Shown here piece after piece: positions 55,798-63,893 of a DNA stretch of 64,000 nucleotides (position 1 is the first letter of the stretch; each line of letters starts with the position of its first letter). The notes beneath the pieces are model-generated. The model saw only the letters and a list, made by a program, of their open reading frames with translations, had not been told where the DNA came from and ran no database searches. The position numbers and the translations under genes were made by a program. Source of the stretch: VRUE01 sp963730315 (GTDB lineage: Bacteria > Actinomycetota > Thermoleophilia > Solirubrobacterales > 70-9). The stretch lies in the NCBI GenBank assembly GCA_963730315.1, contig CAVSRD010000016.1, positions 1 through 64,000 on the forward strand, read 5' to 3'.

Positions 55798-58143
55798 CTA
55801 GGCCGCGCCGTCGGACTCCTCGGTGAGTAGCCACTCCCGTAGGTCCACCAGGAAGGCGTAGTCCTCTTCGCTAATCGCGCCCCCGTGGGAGACTTCATTT
55901 CGAATGGGGTTGAGACGCTTGATCCATCCCAGGCGGTTTTTCCAGGTACCGGAAAGATCTTCGTCTTCGGGTCGCGTGTAGCGAGCGGCGAAGCGGCTTT
56001 CCCAGATAGCGTTGGTGCAGGACTTAATCACCTCGTAGTAATCGATGATGTACATCATGTCCCAGCCGCCCACCTGTTCTGATGGGTCGAGGTCGAGGTT
56101 CTTCTCAATCGCCCTCTCGGCGCTCTCCTTGCGAATCTTGCGCGGAACTCCGAGGCGTTCCCAGTCCTTGCCGTACTCGTCCTCGAGCCGTTCCCGGATG
56201 TCCTTCTTGAAAAAGGCCTCAAGGTCACCGACGATCTCCCGCGCCTGATTGGTGTATTGCTTGTCCTGGGCTTTTTCCCACTCGTCGAGGCCCGGGGCTG
56301 CGAAGTCGGGCCGAGCGGCGCGCACGGCCTGCTGGAGCTTTCGGTAGTACTTAGAGCCGGCGCCCGATCCGTAGCTGGTGCGGTATTCGACGCCCTCCTC
56401 GCGGGTCAGCCCCTCAATGTGGTCTACCAGCGAGTCCAGGTAGGGGCGACAGGCTTCGACCATTTCCCCGGTGCTGGCGCTAAGCGGATTGACCCCCTCG
56501 CTCTCGATCACGGTTTCGACGATGTCGCTGAGCACCCGGAGGAGCGCCTCGACCCCGTTGTTCATGAAGACGAAGCCACCCTCGGCGCTGCCGTACTGCC
56601 ACTGCGCGGGCAGTCCCTCTTTGAGGATCTCGAAGCTGGCCTCGAGGAACGGAGTGAGGAGGTCGGCGGTCGGCTGGTTGTCACCTGCATAGAAGGTGCC
56701 TAGCTCATTCGCACCGGCTTTCGTGAAGCTGCCGATGAAGTTTCCGCGCCGGAGGCCGTTGTCGATCGCGTCGATCGTGATCGACCTCGTGTGCGTTTTG
56801 GCGTTCTCGCCGATGATCACCCGGTCAAAAAGCGGCGACGACTTTTGCTCGCCGAGGTCCTGGGCGATCCTCAGGCGCAGGGCTTTCGCGCGCTGGCGGT
56901 GGTCGTCTGAGGCCCAGAGCAGGTCCGAATTCAGCGTGTTCCGCAGGTTCTTGGGAACTGCCTGCTGGTTCTCGTTGATCTGCATAAAGAGGCGAACCTG
57001 CTCCTCCCGTGGGAGGTCAACGAAGGCGACGACCGGGACCAAGTCGGTCTCGGTCCGGCTTGAGTCGGCGTATCCGTAGAGGCGATGCTGCCCGTCGATG
57101 ACGTAGGCGGCCCGGTAGGTCTGCGGAAGGTGCAGGAGCCCGATCTTCGAGGGACCGGGCGACTTCGGAGCGAGGTCGAATTTCAGCCCACCCCTCCTTT
57201 TCCCGGTGTCGATGTTGAGGATGATCGAGTTCGGGAAGAAGCCGCCCCCTTCGACGAACTCGGCGACCTTCCTGAGGCGCGACTTCTTGATCAGCCGCTG
57301 ATAGGTGGGCATCAGCGCGCTGTTGGCTTGGTTTCGGTGCAGCACGTAGGACATCTTCAGCAGGCGTGCGGGCTCGATCGCGAAGGAGAAGTAGGTGTAA
57401 CCACCCATCGAGCTGCGAATCGCCGGCACTTCCGGCTCAAGGTTCGGGATCTTCGTCCCGGCGAACAGCGCGCCGAGCAGCTGGTATTTCGCGGCGGCCC
57501 CCAGGTGCTCCGCCAGCCGTAGGTAGTACTCGACCGTGTCCTCGTCGATGTGGAAGATCTGGGCGCCCTCGACACGCTCCTTGACCTGCGCGGAGAGGGT
57601 GTAGTTGTTAGTCGCGAGCAGGAAGCGGATCTTGTGCTCGGGGTACTCCTCTTTGACCCGCCGGATGATCCCCTCCCGCCGTCCCGAGATAGCCTCGACC
57701 TCCTTCTTAAACTGTCCGGGTCGGATCGTCTCAGAGGATTTGCACTCGATCAGCAGCACCGACTCCTCGTCGGCGGCGAATACGTCGATCTGCTGCCTTG
57801 CGCTCGGCGCGGCCCCGTAGCTCAGCTTGAAAGAGCCGTCGCGATTCAAATGCGGGAATTGCAGCTTTGCGCACATCGCCCACACGCGGTCCTCGAAGGC
57901 TCGATCGTGGCGCTTCTCGCGCCGCATTTTGGTCCGGGTCTTCAGCTCTTTCTCGATAACCCAGCCGTCGGCTTCGTAGGTCTCGACCTTCCCCTTCGAA
58001 ATCGTCTCGAAAGTGTGGGTCAAAAGCCGCTTCCGCGTTTCGCCCTTGATCTTGTTGAATGCCAGGAGGTGATCGCCGATTGCCTCTCCGGGGACAGAGA
58101 TCGCCTTCGGTCCTTTCCTCGGGTTCGTTTCCGCCTTCGCCAT
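55798..58143 (-). CDS. DGQHR-domain protein with PD-(D/E)xK-like N-terminus and HEPN-like C-terminus
   Basis: 781 residues, intact. Residues 118-137 (QIDVFAADEESVLLIECKSS) have the Asp, then Glu-x-Lys spacing of PD-(D/E)xK nucleases (D120, E133, K135). AYVIDGQHRLYGYADSS places the DGQHR motif at 350-354, followed by MQINENQQAVPKNLRNTL, as in DndB and ParB-like DNA-binding domains. The C-terminus has NPIRNEVSHGG (R748, H753), the RxxxxH spacing of HEPN RNases. Its ATG overlaps the stop of the Dam methylase, so the two form an operon. A restriction or abortive-infection effector is the best guess; it could also be a modification-dependent regulator. Confidence 0.85.
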   Translation of the reverse strand: MAKAETNPRKGPKAISVPGEAIGDHLLAFNKIKGETRKRLLTHTFETISKGKVETYEADGWVIEKELKTRTKMRREKRHDRAFEDRVWAMCAKLQFPHLNRDGSFKLSYGAAPSARQQIDVFAADEESVLLIECKSSETIRPGQFKKEVEAISGRREGIIRRVKEEYPEHKIRFLLATNNYTLSAQVKERVEGAQIFHIDEDTVEYYLRLAEHLGAAAKYQLLGALFAGTKIPNLEPEVPAIRSSMGGYTYFSFAIEPARLLKMSYVLHRNQANSALMPTYQRLIKKSRLRKVAEFVEGGGFFPNSIILNIDTGKRRGGLKFDLAPKSPGPSKIGLLHLPQTYRAAYVIDGQHRLYGYADSSRTETDLVPVVAFVDLPREEQVRLFMQINENQQAVPKNLRNTLNSDLLWASDDHRQRAKALRLRIAQDLGEQKSSPLFDRVIIGENAKTHTRSITIDAIDNGLRRGNFIGSFTKAGANELGTFYAGDNQPTADLLTPFLEASFEILKEGLPAQWQYGSAEGGFVFMNNGVEALLRVLSDIVETVIESEGVNPLSASTGEMVEACRPYLDSLVDHIEGLTREEGVEYRTSYGSGAGSKYYRKLQQAVRAARPDFAAPGLDEWEKAQDKQYTNQAREIVGDLEAFFKKDIRERLEDEYGKDWERLGVPRKIRKESAERAIEKNLDLDPSEQVGGWDMMYIIDYYEVIKSCTNAIWESRFAARYTRPEDEDLSGTWKNRLGWIKRLNPIRNEVSHGGAISEEDYAFLVDLREWLLTEESDGAA

Positions 58144-58985
58144 TATCGGGTCGTCTCCAAGTTGGTGAAGAGAAGCTCTTTCGCACGACCTCGTATCGCG
58201 TTCGCTCCCCCAACAGAGTTGCGTCGACTGGTCTTGATAATCGAGTCACCCTTGTCGAACAGCTCGATGATCGAGTCGTGTGCCGCGTTAGCGAGGATGT
58301 AGTTGGCGTCGCGCTCCTTGATTTCATCAACTAGCTTGCTGAGGCGGCGCTGGTCCTCGAAAGAGAAGAGCCGCTGGTTGTACTTCACGAATCCGTTTTC
58401 GTTGTGGGCGACCGTGTAGGGGGGGTCGAGAAAGACGAGATCCCCGGCACCTACCCGGTCGATGCACGTGGCGAAGTCGTCGGCTTTCAGGGTGGCCTGC
58501 TCCAGTCGGGAGGCCACTGCCCGCAGTTGCTCGGCGGTGGGGATGTGGGCGATCCGCTCGCCGCCGAAGGGCACGTTGTAGGTCCCCGCCAAGTTGACGC
58601 GGTAGATGCCGTTGAACGACGTGTGGTTCAAGTAGAGAAAGCGGGCGGCGCTCTCGATCAACCCGCCCGGAATCGATGCCCTCACCTTGTAGTAGGTCTC
58701 TTCGTCGTGGGCGTACGCCTGGGCCTTGTTGGCGACCCTGGTCGGGTGGTCCCTGATCGCCTCAAAGGCGGAGATCAGCTCCACGTTGGTATCGCTGAGA
58801 TGAGCTTCCGAGAATGGGCCCAGGGCGAGAAATACCGAGGCGCCGCCCAGAAAGGGCTCGTGATAGGCGCCGATCTCGGTCTTGCCAACCAGCTCCCTCA
58901 GCTTCGGGATCAGCCACCGCTTGCCGCCGACCCACCGCAGAGGCGAGGCCACCGACGCAGTCCTCTCGCTCGCCCCCGTCGTCAT
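58143..58985 (-). CDS. dam: DNA adenine methylase (Dam family)
   Basis: 280 residues. Class-alpha N6-adenine methyltransferase motifs: SAM-binding SPLRWVGGKRWLIPKL and EPFLGGASVFLAL near the N-terminus, DTNVELISAFEAI, and catalytic DPPY in VFLDPPYTVAHNENGFVKYN. The target-recognition insert (about 110-180) includes YLNHTSFNGIYRVNLAGTYN. Dam-type enzymes methylate adenine in GATC-like sites. Upstream partner of the DGQHR/nuclease-like protein (ATGA overlap), so it probably protects self DNA within a restriction-like pair. No cognate canonical restriction enzyme is nearby. Confidence 0.93.
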   Translation of the reverse strand: MTTGASERTASVASPLRWVGGKRWLIPKLRELVGKTEIGAYHEPFLGGASVFLALGPFSEAHLSDTNVELISAFEAIRDHPTRVANKAQAYAHDEETYYKVRASIPGGLIESAARFLYLNHTSFNGIYRVNLAGTYNVPFGGERIAHIPTAEQLRAVASRLEQATLKADDFATCIDRVGAGDLVFLDPPYTVAHNENGFVKYNQRLFSFEDQRRLSKLVDEIKERDANYILANAAHDSIIELFDKGDSIIKTSRRNSVGGANAIRGRAKELLFTNLETTR

Positions 58986-59039
58986 CGGTGGAACCCTATC
59001 GCCGTGAGTGGAGTTGAACGTCGAGGCGATTCTTCAGCG

Positions 59040-59440
59040 GTCGCGCTCGGGGCGAGGGCGGCTGGGAGCGCCGCTGTCGCGCGTGGACCCGATGGCGCCC
59101 CTCCGAGGTGCTGGCTTGGACCATTCGGCGCGCGAGGATGCTCTCCTGGCTCTGGCGCCGGCCCTTGCCAAGGACCCGGTGCCGCGCCCCCCCGGCGACC
59201 GATACGCCAAGATTCTTCACGTCGAAGCGGCTCAGCTCCGCCGGCCGCTTTCGTTCATGGCGGTTGGGCGGCTCGGGCGGGGCCAGCGCGCCGCGCTCGC
59301 CGAGGCCGATCCGCTTCAACCACCTCGAGACCGTCGAGAGTGCCAGGCCGAGTGCCTCGGCGATCTCCGCCGCGGTCGTCCACAGGCGCCGCAGCCCCGC
59401 GATCGCCTCAAGGCGATCGGCGCCCAGGGAAATTGAGCCG
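59040..59440 (-). mobile_element. IS481-type transposase remnant
   Basis: Minus-strand sequence reads TTAAEIAEALGLALSTVSRW, LKRIGLGERGALAPPEPPNR, HERKRPAELSRFDVKNLGVS, the HTH and start of the catalytic region of IS481-family transposases (usual form: PPEPxxRYERxxPGELxHIDxKKLG). The conserved HID is degenerate (RFD), the rest of the DDE domain is missing and the frame degrades after about 59150. An old insertion relic between the Dam/DGQHR pair and RusA. No terminal repeats seen. Confidence 0.65.
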
Positions 59441-59520
59441 GGACGGGTTCACGGAGACTCCATCCAATCCGGCTGGATTGCAGGCAGTTCAACCACCGCT
59501 CCTGCTTCGCGCGAGGAGCG

Positions 59521-59952
59521 TCAGGGGGCGCTGAGACCCGGGGTGGTCGCAGGGTCCCAGGAGATGGTGATATCCGCCCCCTGGTCCTCGGGATTATCTA
59601 CTTGGTCCTTCTCGATGAGGAGTCGGAACACCCGCGTGTCATTCACGTCGGGGAGAAGGACGCCGGTGAGTCTCCGGACGTTCTGCGAGGTGAAGAGCGT
59701 GTCGAGGACAGGCTTGACGAAGTTGTCGAGGTCGACGGCCGGCCTTGCCAGGTCCAAAGGAGTCATCCAGAAGGTCACCTCGACGGTGAACCTGGCGGCT
59801 TTCAGGTGAGGTGAGGTGAACGGCGCCTGTGGATAGGCGGCCTCCACCGCGGCGCCTATGGCGTCCCTCCATTCGGAGCTATCGCGGCGCGCCGGCTGTC
59901 CACGCACCTGAATCCGCCAGGGGTTCGGGGTCGAGTCAACTCCTTCGCTCAT
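59521..59952 (-). CDS. RusA-family crossover-junction endodeoxyribonuclease-like protein
   Basis: 143 residues from ATG 59952. RusA-like features: an N-terminal strand (PWRIQVRGQPARRDSSEWRD), FTVEVTFWMTPLDLARPAVD, and the acidic centre DLDNFVKPVLDTLF with the metal-binding Asp pair; VNDTRVFRLLIEKDQVDNPE follows. RusA resolves Holliday junctions and is mostly phage-borne. It sits alone on the minus strand, divergent from the GQHR protein at 60024. It may act in recombination of the island or within the defence set. Confidence 0.82.
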   Translation of the reverse strand: MSEGVDSTPNPWRIQVRGQPARRDSSEWRDAIGAAVEAAYPQAPFTSPHLKAARFTVEVTFWMTPLDLARPAVDLDNFVKPVLDTLFTSQNVRRLTGVLLPDVNDTRVFRLLIEKDQVDNPEDQGADITISWDPATTPGLSAP

Positions 59953-60023
59953 GGCAGTATTATCCGCTTTGCTCGAACCGCGATACCGGGATGAGTCGAC
60001 ATCAGGCACCATGATCCAGTCCG

Positions 60024-61028
60024 ATGGATGCTGGCCTCATCTACGCCGATCTCTTCCCTTTCGAGAGAGGTCTCTGCTATTTGCGCGTCTATCGCGACGA
60101 GCGAGCCGGGCTCGTCGCTCTCGCAGTGCAGCTCGACGACAATCCCGGCCGCTCGATAGTGAATGCGGCCGAGGCGCTGGCTGAGCGGATCGAGACGGCG
60201 TTTGGTGAGTGGTTCCGCCTCTTCACCCATTTTCCGCCCAAGCCCGGAGATGGCCCGGTGTGGACCGAGGTGACGATCGATACCGAGGAAGGGCAGGCGA
60301 GCTTCAGACGACGCGAAATCCCGCACGCGGAGATCGAGAGGCTTGTCGGTGAACGGATCCTGATTCCGGAGGCCGGCGAAGCGAGCGCCGCGGAGATCGG
60401 AGGCGAGGCTCACCCGCTGCAGGTGCTGATCCCGCCCGAAGAGGAGGAGCGCGCGATCGTCGACGACATGCAGGTGGTCGCGGTCGCCGACCTTCCTTGG
60501 CCCCACAGTCCCTCTGAATGCGCGCACGCCGACCGGTTCAACGCAATTCGCGAGCTATACGACGAGAGCTTCGATGGTCATATTCCGGCGGGCGCGCACT
60601 TCTTCCTCAGCCTCAACGAGGATGCGCTTGCGACCTGTCGGTATCACCAGCACGACTGGATAGCGATCGCTGCGACGAGTGTCGAGCTGCTCGAAGCCTT
60701 GGGTCCGACAAGCGATTTCAAGGAGGTGGCCCAGCGTGCCGCCAAGCTCATCGGCGCCGCGGCCGATCGCGAACAGCTGGTCTCCCTCTTCTCGGACCCG
60801 ATCAAGTGGACGCCGGGCGCGAGCACCATCGCAAACGGTCAGCATCGAACCTGCGCGCTAAAGGCGGCCGGCGCGGAGTTCTGTGTCGCGCTAACCCACG
60901 ACGAACTCCGTGCCGAACCGGTCCCCTCTGACCCATATCGGCGCGCGCAGAGCGCGCTCGCTGAGTATTGGGCGAGGCAGCTCGGGCAAGACCACCCACT
61001 TTCCTCGCGTCGTCGGGCGCGAGACTAG
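60024..61028 (+). CDS. GQHR-motif (ParB/DGQHR-like) protein of unknown function
   Basis: 334 residues. The N-terminal 130 residues are unknown (LCYLRVYRDERAGLVALAVQ). The C-terminal half resembles the ParB/DGQHR fold: FFLSLNEDALATCRYHQHDW, then PGASTIANGQHRTCALKAAG with NGQHR at 271-275. This is the second GQHR protein within 6 kb; in the first the same motif reads DGQHR. No nuclease or methylase motif seen. Divergent from RusA; the next gene begins 50 nt downstream on the same strand. Possibly a specificity or sensing component of the cargo. Confidence 0.72.
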   Translation: MDAGLIYADLFPFERGLCYLRVYRDERAGLVALAVQLDDNPGRSIVNAAEALAERIETAFGEWFRLFTHFPPKPGDGPVWTEVTIDTEEGQASFRRREIPHAEIERLVGERILIPEAGEASAAEIGGEAHPLQVLIPPEEEERAIVDDMQVVAVADLPWPHSPSECAHADRFNAIRELYDESFDGHIPAGAHFFLSLNEDALATCRYHQHDWIAIAATSVELLEALGPTSDFKEVAQRAAKLIGAAADREQLVSLFSDPIKWTPGASTIANGQHRTCALKAAGAEFCVALTHDELRAEPVPSDPYRRAQSALAEYWARQLGQDHPLSSRRRARD

Positions 61029-61077
61029 CGCCGCGCGCTCCAGAATCGCCGAACAAAGTCCTCTTCGAGCAGTGGCT

Positions 61078-61527
61078 ATGGTCTCTCGAATGCCGCAAGG
61101 AATAGTCCTCATGGGCGGGACCCGCCAAGAGGTTGAACAGAAGGCGCGAGAGGCAGTGCCGGAAGCACGCATCCTCGATTGCCAGCCGATCCGACTCGAC
61201 GACATCCCCCTCCGCGCAAAGGTTCCGCCGCATTGGGTTGTCGTGGTCGACGGCGCGAGCCCTTCGCAGTTCCCCGTCGAGGACGATCCGGTGGCGACCA
61301 AAACCGCTGAGGTTCGGTCCACCTACATGCAGATGGTCGCCAACCCGGAGGCCATGAGTACCGGCATGCACGCCGAGTTCAACTGTCCCGCGTGCGGGGA
61401 CCGCGTAGCGGTTGACCTAGCGCCACCGACGGCCTGGAAGGAACGAAGCGTCGCTCGGACTCAGTGTCCGCAGTGTGGGGCCGACCTCTTCAAAGAGGGG
61501 CCGAATGCTTGGCTTGAGAATCGCTAG
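61078..61527 (+). CDS. Small protein with C-terminal zinc ribbon
   Basis: 149 residues from ATG 61078 (a second ATG at 61090 is possible). The N-terminal domain, IVLMGGTRQEVEQKAREAVP and VPPHWVVVVDGASPSQFPVE, has no recognised family. The C-terminal zinc ribbon carries two CxxC knuckles, CPACGDRVAVDL and CPQCGADLFKEG, separated by 26 residues. Likely nucleic-acid or protein binding. Follows the GQHR protein on the same strand. Confidence 0.7.
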   Translation: MVSRMPQGIVLMGGTRQEVEQKAREAVPEARILDCQPIRLDDIPLRAKVPPHWVVVVDGASPSQFPVEDDPVATKTAEVRSTYMQMVANPEAMSTGMHAEFNCPACGDRVAVDLAPPTAWKERSVARTQCPQCGADLFKEGPNAWLENR

Positions 61528-61695
61528 GGACGGTACTGAGCCGGCTCGGGCTTGGCAGTGCACGCAACGGCACCGAACGCGGCCACCGCAATTAAATCTA
61601 ACCTCTGCATAAGACTGGCGGTTTCCTCGAACATAGTTGCGTGGAAAGAACTGACCCGATAGCAGCTGTCGAGACCGGGTCAGAGGAGGAGGGAG

Positions 61696-63657
61696 GTGGG
61701 AGCGGTAAGCGAGCAAGACGGCGGGGTAGAGAGTGAGCGCCGAATCGAGCTGGCACTCGGCGGACTGTCGAAGCTCGGCCAAGCGATCCCCTTCGAACTG
61801 GACGCGGGGCTTCCTGCGTTGGTGGAGGAACTGAGGGAGTGGCTCGATGACGATCGGCAGTGGGCGGCGGGCCGCCCGGAGCAATGGGCCTCCCTGCTCC
61901 AGGACATCCTTCGCTCGCGCTCGGCCGCGGGCGAGCATCTGCGCCGCCATCTGGCGGGCGCGGGCTCGGCCTGGGATGAATTGACCGCACTGAAGGGGCA
62001 GGTCGGCAGCAGTGCACGCGGCGTTCCAGAACCTTCGCTACGACACCGATTGACCCGCGCGGCCGAGGCGATCGGTGATCGTCTGCTGGAAGCCGATGCC
62101 CTCGAGGCAGCATACGACGATCTGCTTGACTCGACTGATCACCTAAGGGCGCGGGAGATGGCGACGAGGCTGGTCCGCATGCTGGAGGCGCAGGGGCTGC
62201 CGAGAGCAGATGTGGTCAAGGACATGAGCCGGATCCTGGAAGACAACCTCTGGTTCGTGAAGAGCGCACGCGGGGAACGCCACGAATCGGGCGACATGAG
62301 GAGCTTCGCGGGGCTGGAGGTGGCGGAGAGGATCGCGTTGGCTCGGTCGCGCTTGCGCGGCCGAGCGCAGATTGAAGACGTGGTGATCTGGTTTGAGTAC
62401 ACCCTCGCGCCGCTGGCCGCGGGCCACCTGGTAGTCGGCGACGCGGTCGAGTTCTTCACCACCGATTGGCTGGCCGAGAAGATCGAGCAGGGGCGCGACG
62501 AGGATCTTCCTCTGGAGCTGCGCTCCCCGCTGGAGAGCAGCTCGAACCTCGGAATCCTGCTCCGACTTGACGCGGAGGGCGAGCAGGGCGGCAACGAACC
62601 CGAGGACCCATGGGAGAGTCCGGTCGCCTTCGTCCGCGTCGAGCTCGGCCACGTCGAGGTCGACCAGGCGCTTCAGTTGGGTCGCGAGGCCGCCGAGCTG
62701 ATCGTTGCCCTCTCGGTACTGAGTGGCTCGCACCCCGAGCTATGGCAACCGACCGGCTCGTTCGTGCGCATCCTCAGCGGTCGTGAGGCAGATGCGAGCT
62801 TCCACGCCCCGCCGGTGAAGAGCCTCTCAATCGCCCAGCACGATGCGTTGAGCTCTGACGCGATGCCCGAGTTCTCGGCGGGGTTGGGTCGGAGCCTCGC
62901 CGGCCACTTGCCGGTGCGCGACGTGCGCCTTCGACGTGCCGCGAGGCTGGCCCTCTGGTTGCGCCGCACCCGCGAGACCTGGGAGCCGGGTCGGGTGGTC
63001 CTCGCGGGACGGGTCCTCGAACAGATCGCCGGCTGGGCCGGGGTCGACGACCGAGTGCGCTTCGAGGCCGAATACCTGAAGCTAGCGTGGGCGTTGCGTC
63101 GGGTCAGGCTAGAGATATCCAATGCCTTCCGTGGCATCTGGGCAGCCGGCCTCAACATCGATACGGCCCTGGCGGAGGGAGGCTGGGAGAAGGTTCTCGC
63201 CGATCCTGCAATCGCCTATGAAGAGCGGCCGGACGGCGGCTACACCGTCTCGCTCGCCGGGGTGATCGAGAGGGCTGGCTTCCTCGCCGGGCTCCTTGAG
63301 GCCGGGTCGCCCGCGGGCGAACGACTCACCGGCCTCGCCGAACGCACCGCCTCCGGTGAGGCGACCGCCGATTGGATCGTCGAACTCGAAAAGGAGTTCG
63401 ACGTCCTGAAGAGCCGCGAGCGAAGGACCCGTAACGCGCTCGTCCACGGCGGCGCAGTCGAGGACGACGTCGCTGCATCTGTCCTCCTCTTCGTCGACTG
63501 GCTCGTCGCAGACGCCCTGCACGGTGCCATCGAGGGGATTCTCGAGGGCTCAGGACTGATCGACTATTTCATTGAGTTCCGCGCCCGGCGCGAGGAGTGC
63601 CGCGCCTGCCTGCAGGCAGGCGCGAAGCCCGCGAGCACGCTCTTCTGGGAGGGATAA
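61696..63657 (+). CDS. Large protein with HEPN-like C-terminus, unknown function
   Basis: 653 residues from GTG 61696, with GAGGAGGGAGG upstream. Mostly helical and acidic; no signal or membrane segment. The C-terminal region reads RERRTRNALVHGG (R579, H584), the RxxxxH spacing of HEPN RNases, followed by VLLFVDWLVADALHGAIEGI. The DGQHR protein ends with the same RN-x-x-x-H-GG pattern, so both cargo arms carry a HEPN-like end. The rest of the sequence resembles nothing I know. An abortive-infection role is suggested, not shown. Last gene before attR. Confidence 0.75.
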   Translation: MGAVSEQDGGVESERRIELALGGLSKLGQAIPFELDAGLPALVEELREWLDDDRQWAAGRPEQWASLLQDILRSRSAAGEHLRRHLAGAGSAWDELTALKGQVGSSARGVPEPSLRHRLTRAAEAIGDRLLEADALEAAYDDLLDSTDHLRAREMATRLVRMLEAQGLPRADVVKDMSRILEDNLWFVKSARGERHESGDMRSFAGLEVAERIALARSRLRGRAQIEDVVIWFEYTLAPLAAGHLVVGDAVEFFTTDWLAEKIEQGRDEDLPLELRSPLESSSNLGILLRLDAEGEQGGNEPEDPWESPVAFVRVELGHVEVDQALQLGREAAELIVALSVLSGSHPELWQPTGSFVRILSGREADASFHAPPVKSLSIAQHDALSSDAMPEFSAGLGRSLAGHLPVRDVRLRRAARLALWLRRTRETWEPGRVVLAGRVLEQIAGWAGVDDRVRFEAEYLKLAWALRRVRLEISNAFRGIWAAGLNIDTALAEGGWEKVLADPAIAYEERPDGGYTVSLAGVIERAGFLAGLLEAGSPAGERLTGLAERTASGEATADWIVELEKEFDVLKSRERRTRNALVHGGAVEDDVAASVLLFVDWLVADALHGAIEGILEGSGLIDYFIEFRARREECRACLQAGAKPASTLFWEG

Positions 63658-63820
63658 ACAAGTTCGGAGACCTGCCGTTGCGGGCCTAGCCGCAACTTGA
63701 TCAACGCTTCCGCTTCGCGCGAGAAGCGCCAGCCGATTCGGTCCCTTTTACGGTCCCTTCATCCCTCTCGTCGCTTCGCTTTCGCTTTCTGAGCGGCCGG
63801 CAGCATTTCTCGGTTGCAGC
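63658..63820. other. Right-end non-coding stretch
   Basis: No gene. A GCTTC/GAAGC hairpin (about 63704-63725) resembles one at 59500-59520 and may be a terminator. The arm-site doublet lies at 63739-63760. Confidence 0.5.
63739..63760 (+). repeat. Candidate integrase arm sites, right end
   Basis: CGGTCCCTT and CGGTCCCTTC in tandem with spacer TTA, 60 bp inside attR, in the same orientation as the left doublet at 16127-16147. Confidence 0.5.
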
Positions 63821-63867
63821 CTACGAAACCGAAGGTCACAGGTTCGAATCCTGTCAGGCGCGTTGAC
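63821..63867 (+). repeat. attR: 47-bp direct repeat (displaced tRNA-Arg 3' part)
   Basis: Identical to attL 15956-16002. The 5' half of the tRNA is absent, so this is a scar and not a second tRNA gene. Confidence 0.95.
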
Positions 63868-63872
63868 TTGAT

Positions 63873-63893
63873 CCCGCTTGGGAAGCGGGTTTG
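63873..63893 (+). terminator. Probable original tRNA-Arg terminator
   Basis: CCCGCTT-GGG-AAGCGGG followed by TTTG, 6 nt after attR. It looks like the chromosomal terminator that followed the tRNA before insertion. Confidence 0.6.

Larger units (their letters stand above)
15956..63867. mobile_element. Integrative and conjugative element inserted in tRNA-Arg(ACG), about 47.9 kb
   Basis: Bounded by a perfect 47-bp direct repeat containing the anticodon-loop-to-3'-end part of tRNA-Arg. Inside are a MobF relaxase, VirB4, VirD4, TrbL/VirB6, a pilin-like protein, a VirB1-like lysozyme, SSB, an ArdC-like protein, ParB- and DprA-like proteins, HTH regulators and a tyrosine integrase. Flanking DNA is ordinary catabolic chromosome on the left and only 133 bp on the right. 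No replication initiator is recognised. The integrase is 8.3 kb from the right end, behind its own tRNA scar, so the element may be a composite of an ICE and an extra cargo island. Confidence 0.9.

Noticed and set aside
63821..63867. A second tRNA-Arg gene at the right end
   Set aside because: Only the 3' part is present; there is no D-arm or 5' acceptor strand.
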